Origin: Candidatus Rifleibacteriota bacterium
GTDB lineage: Bacteria; Muiribacteriota; Ozemobacteria; Ozemobacterales; Ozemobacteraceae
Direction: 5' to 3'
Length of the DNA stretch: 64,000 nucleotides
NCBI GenBank assembly: GCA_024710355.1
Contig: JANJUX010000041.1
Location: 62,001 to 126,000, forward strand
Shown: in pieces, positions 1 to 9,900 of the stretch
Position numbering within the stretch: the first letter of the stretch is position 1
Layout of the letters: each line of letters opens with the position of its first letter
Notes under the pieces: generated by a model
Database searches by the model: none
What the model was told of the DNA's origin: nothing
The model's input: the letters and a program-made list of their open reading frames with translations, nothing else
Made by a program: the position numbers and the translations under genes

Positions 1-708
1 AATGCCGCGGCGATTGACCCAGATGATGAAACCGCTGGTCATTTCGCCCGGGTCAAAGCCTGAGCCGGAACCGATAACCGTAACGCCAAAAAGCGGCGGT
101 TCGAAAGGCCTTCCGGATGAGGGTCTTTCGGTTCCGTTGCCGAAGGCGACGTCGAGAGAAACCTCAGCCATGACCTTCTTGCCGTCGACGACGCGCAGGC
201 AGTCTTTGTTGCGTTCCAGTGCCATGTCACCGAAAGGCACCCGGTTTTCGGGGCCCCACGGAATGCCGATCGCCATGTCAGAAAGCTCGGCTTTGCGTTT
301 CCCTGAGAGGCTCAGCGGGCGCAGGTATTCCATCTCGGCGCGCAGGTTCGGGATCAGGTCGCGGTTGATTCCATAGGGATATTCGCGCATCAACTGGATG
401 TTATCGGGGCCAAGCACGGCCTCTCTGACGACGCGCATGATGGTTTCGAGCTGGTGTCGGTGGCCAATGACGTGAATCGGCCGACGTTTGATGAAAAAGT
501 TGAAATAGGCAGGAAATTCGATATCGGCGAGAGAAACGCCGCGTTCCGCTGAAAACATGCGGTTCGGAATGACAAAGGTATCAGGCACGTCACCAAGAAT
601 TTTCATGGTGTCCTTGATGGTTTCGGGGGGGGCGCCAACCTGCAGAGACCCTGAAGGGGTCTTGATCAGTGTTCCTCCGCGCGCAAGCTGAATTACCTCT
701 ACGGACAT
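1..708 (-). CDS. Partial protein, possibly MBL-fold-like N-terminal part (C-terminus off window)
   Basis: An open frame runs from an ATG at 708 to the window edge, 236 codons without a stop. The start is preceded by AGG about 10 nt upstream. I do not recognise the family with certainty. The last visible residues (FDPGEMTSGFIIWVN) resemble the stretch just before the metal-binding region of MBL-fold metallohydrolases found in spirochaetes and related bacteria, sometimes annotated with cyclic-nucleotide-binding modules; that is recall, not a search. No signal peptide or membrane segment is visible, so a cytoplasmic location is likely. The metal-binding motif that would decide the matter lies beyond position 1. 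Confidence 0.55.
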   Translation of the reverse strand, partial: MSVEVIQLARGGTLIKTPSGSLQVGAPPETIKDTMKILGDVPDTFVIPNRMFSAERGVSLADIEFPAYFNFFIKRRPIHVIGHRHQLETIMRVVREAVLGPDNIQLMREYPYGINRDLIPNLRAEMEYLRPLSLSGKRKAELSDMAIGIPWGPENRVPFGDMALERNKDCLRVVDGKKVMAEVSLDVAFGNGTERPSSGRPFEPPLFGVTVIGSGSGFDPGEMTSGFIIWVNRRGI

Positions 709-902
709 AATTAGAACTACCTGTTAATGTGTGTTATATCAACACAAAAAGATAATCAAACCCGCGAATTTATGCAACAGAATTATTCTCAATCGCAGCA
801 AAGCCAGGAAATTTTAATGCTCGGCGCCAAATAGAAGGCCAGTTTTATCAAGGCGGCTGACAGTAGCCAGATATTTTTCGAGCCCGTCATCGAGTTCTGT
901 CG

Positions 903-1262
903 TTATTTTACTGCCAATGACAGTATTTTTTCGATCTCACAGGCTTCAAGACCGGTATTTCTGGCAATATCTTCGATTGATAAGCCATTGGCATGCAAGC
1001 GGCAAATTATTTTTGCCATGCCTTCGGCAAAACCTTCTGCTTTACCCTCGAGTTTGCCTTCGAGCTTGCCCTGCTTGAAAGCGGCGCCCTTGATGACGGC
1101 CATATCGAATGCTTCGCGCTCGCGGTCTTCCATGCGGCGGCGCAGTTCTTCGTCGGCATTTATCTTCTGGTGCTCAGCTATGGCCATGACGATGTGCAGC
1201 CATTTTTCCAGCGGCGTTAGCAGCTCTTCAGAGCGCTTACGATTGAATCGCGTCAAAAACAA
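903..1262 (-). pseudogene. C-terminal remnant of an Rpn-family (PD-(D/E)XK) nuclease/transposase-like protein
   Basis: About 119 codons are open. The KQGKLEGKLEGKAEGFAEGM segment (residues ~64-83) followed by a helical tail ending in a small HTH-like unit (LSIEDIARNTGLEACEIEKIL) is typical of the C-terminus of Rpn-family recombination-promoting nucleases, usually near 300 residues. The N-terminal nuclease domain is missing: upstream the frame meets a stop at 1296-1298, inside a terminator hairpin belonging to the next gene. The only start is a TTG in the T-tract of that terminator, with no ribosome binding site. I infer a decayed fragment, not a working gene. Confidence 0.6.
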
Positions 1263-1296
1263 ACGCGGGCAGCAGTTAAAAACCGCCGCCCGCGCC
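1263..1296 (-). terminator. Rho-independent terminator after the small dockerin-like gene
   Basis: Read on the minus strand, a GC-rich stem GCGGGCGGCGG/CTGCTGCCCGC with a TTTTTAA loop is followed by TTTGTTTTT. It lies about 20 nt beyond the stop of the gene at 1316-1762. Confidence 0.8.
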
Positions 1297-1315
1297 TAAG
1301 AAACTAGAAGAAAGC

Positions 1316-1762
1316 TTAAGGATCGACCTGAATACCCGTAATGGTAACCGGCACAGTCGAGTCACCAATAGGAGTTCCGGGAAGTTTAGACAAACTACCG
1401 ACCCCGTTCCAGATCTCAAGGGCCCTGTTTTCAACAACAGTAAAGTCACTTATCTTTTCAGCCTGCATCCAGGCAATCATAAATATCAAATCTTTGATAT
1501 CGGCAACGCCGTCGCCATTCAGATCATCACTGGACACATCCGGCAGCCTTGAAAGAGGGCCTGATGCAGCAGGATAAATCTCCATAGCTCTGGCAACAAC
1601 TGTCGAAACGCTGGAAGTTTTTTCAGCCTGAAGCCAGCTGATATAATAAATCAAATCTTTAATATCTACGTCTGAAGCAGTATCAAAATTAAAAGAGTTC
1701 TGGGCGAGCAATTGCGGAATCAAGCCGCACATAAACAAGCAAACAAGAAAGCATCTTTTCAC
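1316..1762 (-). CDS. Small exported protein with two dockerin-like EF-hand repeats
   Basis: This 148-residue protein has a signal peptide (residues 1-20, MKRCFLVCLFMCGLIPQLLA) and two ~60-residue repeats. Each repeat has a DxNxDGxxDIxDL-type calcium-loop motif followed by a hydrophobic helix ending WxQAEK, then V..RA.EI. The second repeat (DLNGDGVADIKDLIF, ~residue 80) keeps all the acidic positions; the first (~residue 27) is weaker. The same paired repeats close the 2659-residue protein at 3947-11926. Start is GTG with GGAG 7 nt upstream. It sits alone between two terminators. In cellulosome-type systems dockerins dock onto cohesins; here the partner is unknown and a simple calcium-stabilised surface module is equally possible. 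Confidence 0.8.
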   Translation of the reverse strand: MKRCFLVCLFMCGLIPQLLAQNSFNFDTASDVDIKDLIYYISWLQAEKTSSVSTVVARAMEIYPAASGPLSRLPDVSSDDLNGDGVADIKDLIFMIAWMQAEKISDFTVVENRALEIWNGVGSLSKLPGTPIGDSTVPVTITGIQVDP

Positions 1763-1775
1763 GTAAAATCTCCAA

Positions 1776-1803
1776 AACCCGGCTGGCTATTGCCAGCCGG
1801 GTC
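1776..1803 (-). terminator. Terminator hairpin between lipoprotein and small dockerin-like gene
   Basis: A perfect stem ACCCGGCTGGC/GCCAGCCGGGT with a 4-nt loop is followed by TTTT on the minus strand. The T-tract is short, so efficiency may be modest; the other strand has TCTTTAATTTT and could also terminate. Confidence 0.7.
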
Positions 1804-1810
1804 TTTAATT

Positions 1811-3775
1811 TTAGTTAGCAGGAATATTATCGCTGGTTGCAACAACATTTCCATCATTCTTGATAGTTACAGTCGAGCCACGGGGAATTGCTGGAACAAA
1901 AGTCAATTCTTGGAAGCTCGACAATGTTTTCGGATCAAGCGGATTGAATCCTTTAACAAGCAATGCAATAACGCTCGGCGTTGAAAGAGCGGGGGATTTA
2001 ACAACTTCGAATTTATCTAGCTCTCCAGCACCAAAACGAACCGTTGTAGAAGCAGTGGTGAAAGTTGATGGGAAACCGGAAATTTCAATTTTAAAAACGC
2101 TATCAATGACACCAGTTACTTGACTATTAAAATGTACCGTTGCAACTTCAGTAATTCTGGGTGTAACTTGAACAGTGCATGTTTTTGAGAAATTTCCGTC
2201 TTCAGTTCTCACTGTAATAGTAGTAGTCCCTTGAGCTACGCCAGTGACCTTACCTGCTGCATCCACAGTAGCAATAGAAGTATTGGCGCTTGTCCAAGTA
2301 ACGTTTTGATTAGTTGCAGTGCCCGGAAGAACAGTAGCAACAAGAGTTTCAAAAGCTTCTGCCTCAAGAGTAAGAGTGGCTTTATTCAAATTCACTCCGG
2401 TAACGGCAACATTGGCCGCTACAACAGTCACCACACAAACATCAGTTTTGCTCGTATCATCAGTGCTGGTAACAGTGATATTGGCAGTACCCACAGTCTT
2501 GGCAGTCACTTCACCGGTTGAAGAAACTTCAGCCACCGCAGTGTTGCTTGAAGACCAGGTAACAGTTTTTACAGTGGCGTTTGCAGGCAGAACTGTTGCA
2601 ACAAGAGTTTCCTTTGCATTAACTACAAGACTGGTGCTTTCTTTTACACTTACACTGGTCACGTTTACCTTGGTAACAGTGACATCACAAGTTGCTTTGA
2701 TGTTTCCATCTTCAGCAGATGCAGCAGTAATGGTAGTAGTGCCAGGTGCCACAGCAGTAACCACGCCGCCATCAACAGTTGCAACGTCAGTATTACTTGA
2801 AGTCCAGTTTACGGACTTATTTGTAGCATCCGCAGGAGCCACAGTAGCTACCAGAGTTGCGGTAGTACCGTCAGCCATTGTGTGAGTAGCTTTATCAAGA
2901 GTTACTTCAGATACCGGAACAACTACGGTAACTACGCAGGTAGCGGTTTTTTGGTTAGAAACAGTCGTAACCGTAATGGTTGTAACGCCACCACTCACAA
3001 CGGTCAAAAGACCGTCAGCATTGACAGTCGCAACATTTTCATTACTGGAAGTCCAGGTAAGACTGGCAATCGTAGGATCAGCGGGAACCAAAGAGGCAAC
3101 AAACTGATGAGTTGCCGGCTTATTCAAAGACAAGGTAGTCTGGTCGAGAGACACACTCTCAACCATTTTTATTGCCGGTGCAACAACAGTATCTACAGTT
3201 GCCGTATTGTTGATAACTCCACCATAAACAGTTTTGAAAGCATTATAAAATGCTGCCAGGGACGAGCTGGGATCAGCTAATTTAGTCTCAACATCAGCAG
3301 TATTTGTAAAATCGAAAGTCGGGTCAGAAATCACCAGTGCTGCAACGGCAGTCGTTTTAACATCAACATCGTAAGCTATTGCATTATTGTTCTGTGAATC
3401 ATTAAAAAACATCTTGAAATAAAAGTTCGGATAATCCTTATGCTTAATATCTATTGTATAGGAACCTGCAGCGCCAAGAAAGCTAAAAGTCATTATACCA
3501 TCAGCGTTTACTGGGATATACTCATTGAACATCGCCACAGAATCTGAGGCCCGCAAAACATTGGCAACAAAGTCATCATAATCATCTTGGATAGCAGCAC
3601 GCAGATTCAATTTGGCCGGGTTCAAGTCAAGCTTTGCCTTGATGTTAAAAGAAATCCCTTGGGGAGCCACGACATCGTCGTCGTCGTCAAATCCCCACAA
3701 ACCATTGCAGCCAACCGTGGCAAAAACGCTGGTGATTAACACCATAACCAACAATAAAGAGAAAAGGTTTTTCAC
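1811..3775 (-). CDS. Lipoprotein with four Big_2 (bacterial Ig-like) domains
   Basis: The 654-residue product starts with a lipoprotein signal (lipobox TVGC, Cys23), so it should be lipid-anchored after export. After a ~190-residue N-terminal region come four tandem Ig-like Big_2 repeats of about 80 residues (roughly 208-540), each with the WTSSN..VATV..G.VT....G..TIT pattern. The C-terminal ~110 residues form a separate beta-rich domain (VHFNSQVTG... onward). Big_2 domains act in adhesion or as spacers in surface proteins. GTG start with GGAGG upstream. It lies between the giant dockerin protein and the small dockerin-like protein, each separated by a terminator, so these are probably independent units of one surface-protein locus. 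Confidence 0.85.
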   Translation of the reverse strand: MKNLFSLLLVMVLITSVFATVGCNGLWGFDDDDDVVAPQGISFNIKAKLDLNPAKLNLRAAIQDDYDDFVANVLRASDSVAMFNEYIPVNADGIMTFSFLGAAGSYTIDIKHKDYPNFYFKMFFNDSQNNNAIAYDVDVKTTAVAALVISDPTFDFTNTADVETKLADPSSSLAAFYNAFKTVYGGVINNTATVDTVVAPAIKMVESVSLDQTTLSLNKPATHQFVASLVPADPTIASLTWTSSNENVATVNADGLLTVVSGGVTTITVTTVSNQKTATCVVTVVVPVSEVTLDKATHTMADGTTATLVATVAPADATNKSVNWTSSNTDVATVDGGVVTAVAPGTTTITAASAEDGNIKATCDVTVTKVNVTSVSVKESTSLVVNAKETLVATVLPANATVKTVTWSSSNTAVAEVSSTGEVTAKTVGTANITVTSTDDTSKTDVCVVTVVAANVAVTGVNLNKATLTLEAEAFETLVATVLPGTATNQNVTWTSANTSIATVDAAGKVTGVAQGTTTITVRTEDGNFSKTCTVQVTPRITEVATVHFNSQVTGVIDSVFKIEISGFPSTFTTASTTVRFGAGELDKFEVVKSPALSTPSVIALLVKGFNPLDPKTLSSFQELTFVPAIPRGSTVTIKNDGNVVATSDNIPAN

Positions 3776-3899
3776 AGATTGTCCTCCAAAATAGTAACAT
3801 TCTCAACCGGGGTAGTCTAACTCACTCTGTAAGCAATGTCAAACCCGGCATTGTCAAGCTCAAGTCACATCCAACAAGGCTAATTTGCCACTTATTAAG

Positions 3900-3930
3900 A
3901 ATGGGTCGGCCCCAATGGAGCCGACCCATA
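3900..3930 (-). terminator. Hairpin downstream of the giant protein gene
   Basis: Ten-base-pair stem ATGGGTCGGC/GCCGACCCAT (3901-3910 with 3920-3929) lies ~18 nt after the stop at 3947. The following minus-strand bases are TCTTAATAAG, a poor T-tract, so the hairpin may end the transcript or protect its 3' end. Confidence 0.65.
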
Positions 3931-3946
3931 ATCAACATATTACAAT

Positions 3947-6900
3947 TTATCTATTCACCGAATCTTTTGGAAAAGCTCCGCTGACAACACTGTAAATATT
4001 GGCGTATATCTCTTTTGCTCTCGCATTTACAACGGTACCGTCACTGCTTCCTTCTGCCTGCATCCAGGCGATCAAAAAGATCAGATCGTTGATGTCAACT
4101 TTGGCATCGCCGTTCAGATCTTCGATAGAATCAGAAGGTAACACAGCCAGAGGAAGTTTAACGTTTGAATAAATTTCCTGAGCGCGAGCCTGAACGACTG
4201 ACAGCTGGTTTGTTTTTTCAGCTTGTAGCCATGCAATCAGGAAAATCAGATCGTGAATATCGACAACACCATCTCCATTAAAGTCGTAACGATAGCCGCT
4301 GGAGGCGTCGGCGACGTTTTTCAAGACGGCGAATTCGGTGAGGTGGTCGACTTTGAAGGTTACGTAGCCCTTGGTCGGGTAATCATACTTGATGGATTCC
4401 TGGATGATGCCGACTTTAGACCAGCCACCGGTGGCGGGGTTGTACCATCTGGGTTCAAGTTTGGTACCTTCGTTGTAAGCAATTGTGATCTCGAACAGAC
4501 CGCCGTGATCGCCTGAACCGAAGTTACTGTCGCCTGCACCAAAGGTAAACTTGAAAGTCGGGCCGGCAAATTCCGGAGTTCCAACCTTTGTACCAGTCGA
4601 ATCATAAACACCATCGTTTGGTCTGATTGTCGGAGTGGCTACTTCAAGCTTGAAGCTGTCAATCGTCGGATCGAGATAACCCGGGGGAACGGTGATACCA
4701 GTCGGCAGCAGGGTGCCGCTGGCGTCTACCTGACGGCCGGTAAAACCATCAGCAGAGAGCGGATCGACTTCAAATTCCTTCAGGAACACTGCAGCAGTCT
4801 GCAGACTGAAAGAGCCAACTTCAATGTTCCTGTGAGTAACCGAAGCGACCAGATTGTTCACATTCGGAACTTCACCTGAGAACCTCATCGTAGTCAGACG
4901 GGTGCCAATCATATCCGGGAACTTGCACACCCCTAGGCGATCGACCGGAGAAACAGCATTTGCTGCGTCAATGAACAACTTCAGGTCGCCTTCATCAACA
5001 ACCATGTTGAAATCAAAGTTAGCATCGAGATAAAGCATATTTTGATTTCCAACCACGGGCTTGAGCATGCCTGAGTAGAAAACCTTCGGCGGCAGGGCTT
5101 CCATGGTAATCGGAAGAGTGCTCTGACCAGTGTTGCTGGCAGCAGCGAGAGTACCGATAGTTGGCTTATGGAAATGAGCGCGGGCGCGGAATTTAACTTC
5201 TTTTCCTATCGGAACCGACAGGAAACGAGCCGCACCGTTTTCATCAGTAATCTGAACTTCGCCGACGGTCCAGACCAGACCTTCCTGGTAGACAAGCGCC
5301 ACTTCTGCGCCCATATAAGCCTGGCCGTCGCTGCCCTTCACATCAACCTCAACAGAACCTACCGAACCTGACACCTTCAGTTCGCCGAGCGCGATATCTT
5401 TACTGAGAATCACGCCTGCAGTAGCGAGGCCACCCGCATCAACGAACCTTGTGGTCTTGATGCCCGGCTTTGAGATTTCGATCTGCGGAATGAACAGCTC
5501 ATTAACCGGCAGGAAGAATTCAAACTTACCGTCGGCGTCAGTGGAAGTGCTCAGGTTCTTCAGAACAAGAGAAACCTTCGCAGAGCTTACCGGAGTTGTT
5601 GTTCCATCGAGAGTAACGTTACCAGCAATTTTCTTAACCGATGAACCAATGCTGATCGGCTCGTTAACATTGGCATCTGCCGCAATATCGATCACCTTCT
5701 CAAAGAAAACGGTGCCATATTTTGCGGTGATAACCTTGACACGATATTTGCCCTTCGGAACATCTCTAATAAACCATTTACCATTGATAGCGCGGGTCAT
5801 GGCAGCCGGGAATGGCGTCGGCACAACCAGATAGGTTGAACCGCTCGCTACTACCGGGTAAAGAGCAATTACGGCGTCGTTCGGGTTGAATACAAACGTG
5901 GTATCAACCGAGTGAACCAGCGAGCCTCCGATATTACCGAATTCCTGCGGGAATTCAATTGCTCTGGTGCCTTTTACCGAGAGATCGAACGCTCCAGAGG
6001 CAAGCTGATCCTGGGTTGGAACCGACAAGCCGGTCATCCAGCCCCACGAAACAAGTGTTTCAAAGCCATAATCGCTTTCTCGATAGAGGAAAGCACCAAC
6101 ATGCGATTTGCCCGGTCTGACCTGCATGCTGAATCCGACTTTTTCAGAGAAGTTATCGAAATAAACATTGGATTCGCCGGTTACGGCCTGCATGAACTTG
6201 CCGGAAAGCAGTTCAACATCAGCCACCGGACGAGAACCGTCAATCGCGAGAATATCGATCCCTTCTTTGTCGCGAATACCGTATGCGAAACTCCTGTTCA
6301 TAATGGCAGCGGAACCTGAAGCTTCACCATAAGCGTAGACAGCCTTGGCCACCAGTATTGTGCCAAGATCGGTAACTTTGCCCGGCTCGACAAGAATTCC
6401 GGAGCGGAAAACCCTTACGTATCCAGGCATTTCCATTAACTGAACATTATAGTTAGCACCCGGTGCAAGACCTTCAAGCACAAAGGTGCCGTCGCTGCCA
6501 ACCTGCGCATTTGACCAGTCCTGGCCCATGAAAGCGTCTATCCAGGCGAAGGGAACCGGGTTTCCTGCGTCGTCGAGCAATTTACCGACAATTTTGCCAC
6601 CTATCGGCACCACAACGTTGAAAGACATCTGGCCATCGACAAAGTTCGGCACAAAAGTCGGAACTCTACCGCGGCCATAGTTAACACCCTCAAGAGAGAA
6701 ACCGTTTTCTGTCTTGATGAATGCACTCAGGAAATCAGGAACATTGTTGAAGGTAAAGCGGCCGAATGCGTCGGTCACAGCAGGCATACCACTCATGATG
6801 GCATCGCCAAGACTGTAATCGACAGAAGGAAGCGGCAGGTCGCTGGCTCTTACACTCTGTCTGACAGAATAATATGCAGCCGCAGGAGCAGGCTGATAAT

Positions 6901-9900
6901 TACTGGCAGGCATGGTCATAGCAAGACTGACCGGAACATTTGCGGCCTTCAGGGGGTTGCCACCGGCATCGACAAGCTGGCCGACAATCTTCTTGCCCGC
7001 TGAAAGGTCGATCTTAAGAGGATCGCCACCAACGGCCACATTCACGACTTTTTTGTATGAGTAGTTGCCTTCTGATGGCCAAATAACAAGATCATAGAGC
7101 ATGCCTTCTTCAAGGCCACCAATTTCGAACCTGTATCTGGTAACGCCAGCAACGTCTACCGGGGTCATAGCCGGAGCACTGAATTTGGTGGGCAGACCGA
7201 ACGAGTCGCCGGCAGCGTTTACACCAACGGGTATTGCTTCGACATGTCCCATGACATTGAGAGTCCCGGTGATTTTTGCACCTTCGCCAACGAAAACATT
7301 AACCTTCTGCTCAACCTGCGGCTGAGTGCCTTCACCGGCAACGCGAACCGGTATGCCGGGGTTGAATCCCATCGGAACGATGGCCTGGATATAGTAGTCA
7401 ACACCGACTTCGGCTGGGAAGAAGAATCTGCCGGTCGGGTCACAGGGGATTTCGAAGTTGCCCATGAAGGCAGGATACGGAATCATCGGCTGCCCATCGG
7501 TAAGAGTGCTGGCAGCTGTCTGCTTGCGCATGATTCTGATAGCAGATCCCGGAAGCGGAACGATAGAACCATCGGTTGCTTTTGTGCCGACATAACCGGT
7601 TATCGGGTGACCATTTTCACCAAGGTCGAAATCAAGCTTCTGAGAAACAGAGCCCATCTCGACTTCAATATACTTGGCATAACCACCGGCAGGAACAACA
7701 TAACCCATGTAGAAGCCGGGCTGCAGAAAGCCTGTATACTGGCCACCGCTGACCGGAAATCTCTGCAGGGCGTTGCTGCCAAAGTCGGCACCTTTTGGTG
7801 CAAGAACGATATTGCCGTTCAATGGCTGCCCACCAATGAGACAGGCACCATAGATTCTCGGATTTTCGGCAAGAACCACATTGAGAGGCTTACCGGTGAC
7901 CGGGAAATAATTCTCGAAAGTTCGCTTCAGATAAGGCGAACCCACCGGCGGGTTAACGGTTATGCGAAGAGCATAGCTGGCCGGCACGAGAATCGGGAAC
8001 TGAAGATCGGCAGGAATCAGATAGTCAGAATAATGCCCCTTAATAATCAGAGGATTGCCGGGCAAGCCAGATGTTGCATCCGGATTATCGGTATATTCGA
8101 TGTTGTAATCAGCAGGGCTCGTAACCAGACCGGCAGGGGATGTATTAACAACCAGTTCGGCAACGGGCCGTAAAGTTTCATTGATTGTTACCAGAGTAGA
8201 ATTCACATCAAACGGCTGTGACCTATGCCTGAAAAGCCCAGCAGCGGCGACTTCAAAAATAGGACCACCGTATTCATAGTAATTGGAATACCAATTGCGC
8301 AACTCAAACGGATCGAAGCCTTTAAAGGTTTCATAAACAGTAAGAGTATACTTATCTCCGCTCCTGACATTGTTGAAGGTGAATTTGCCCTCTACAAGCG
8401 AAGCAACGGCATCATAGAGCTTGACTGGCATCGGATGATTTGGATGATCGGGAAAGTCGGGATATTCAGGACCATCGGAATAACCAGGATCAGTAACTTC
8501 GCTTGAGCCGCGCAAAAAGCCGATAAGGTTGGCCGGGTTCACACGGGCAGGAATATTGGCAAAGTTCACCACAACGGTTGAAGGCGCAGTGAAAGTAATT
8601 GCAGTCGGTTCAGTTGTTGGAACAGCGGGAAGAATTATACTGTCAGGGCCAGTATAGATTCTGGTTTCAAAAACCTGATTACCAGATGAATCATAAACAG
8701 GCAGGTTATTTGCATCGAGAACCGGAATTCTTCGGTAAACCTGATTGAATGCAGCAGTGCTGTATTGCCAGCCAACCGGAAACGATGTCAGATCGGTCAG
8801 ACTGAATTCAACCACGCCATTTTCATCACTCTGAGCCGAATAACTAGGTACAATTCGCGCCCCAGAATCTGTTGAAATTGCATCGCCCGTTTCCCCGAAA
8901 TTAATATTGAAACTGACATTCGCCAGTCTGGGGTTACCGCTTTCATTACCCTGCAAAACAAAACGATGCAGCTTCTGTTTCGCCGGATCGAAAACAACGT
9001 TTACAGACCCTACGGCTGCGCCGGTAGAGACAGGACACAGGAACAGGGTTGCCCTGTTACTGCTTTCGGCATAGTCATATTTGTGCAGGTAAGCAAAGTA
9101 AGACCCGTCTTTTAACCAGGTCTCAAATTTACCTTCGCTGTCTGCGTAAAAGCTGTCTCCGTAAAAATAGCCACCTGACCCATTAGCATCCTGATTAGCC
9201 AGCTCAACAGAAGTGAAAGGAAGAGGATTTGTGCCGTCGCTGAGAGTACCAACCACTTTATAAAGCCTGGCGAGAGACTTTTCAAAAGCAGTTACAACGC
9301 CACCCTGAATGGAAATTTCGCCAAGATAACTAATCTGTTCAAGTTTGTATTCTCTATTCGTGCTGGTTTTCCAGGTGCTGGTCGCAGTGCCTGAAAAAGC
9401 TGCAAGAATACTGTATTTTCCGGTTTCAAGGGGAACATTCGCATCTGAATCACCAGTTACCAGTCGACCGTCGTCAAGCGTTTGACAGTAAAAAGCCACG
9501 CTTGAATTGCCATTGTAATCCTTCATTCCGGGGTGCCCGGGCATGTCATCAGTATCGGTAAATGGAACTATCTTGACCAGCAGGCCGCCGACACCCACAC
9601 CGGCTTCGTCAACGATTTTTGCCTGCAAAAAGCCTATCTGTTGCGGGTCAAGGTTGAACTCAACCGGAGCGGTCAGAGGTGCCGATGAATCGACAAACAC
9701 AGTTCTCTTGATCAGCGGCATGGTCTGAGAAGCGTAGCGATCCAACTCATCCAACCTGGTAATGCCGCCAATGTCAAAGGTAATTTCATATTTCCCGGTT
9801 GCAAGGCCGGAAACCGTAAACATTCCCGGGGTTTGCGGATCTGGAGAGGTAAGTCCGACTCGTTCAATTGCCCAAGGGGTTTCCAGGCTCCTGACCTTGA

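Noticed and set aside
820..902. Short open stretch after the Rpn remnant
   Set aside because: About 30 codons look coding-like on the minus strand but have no start codon and no known match; not enough to call a gene.
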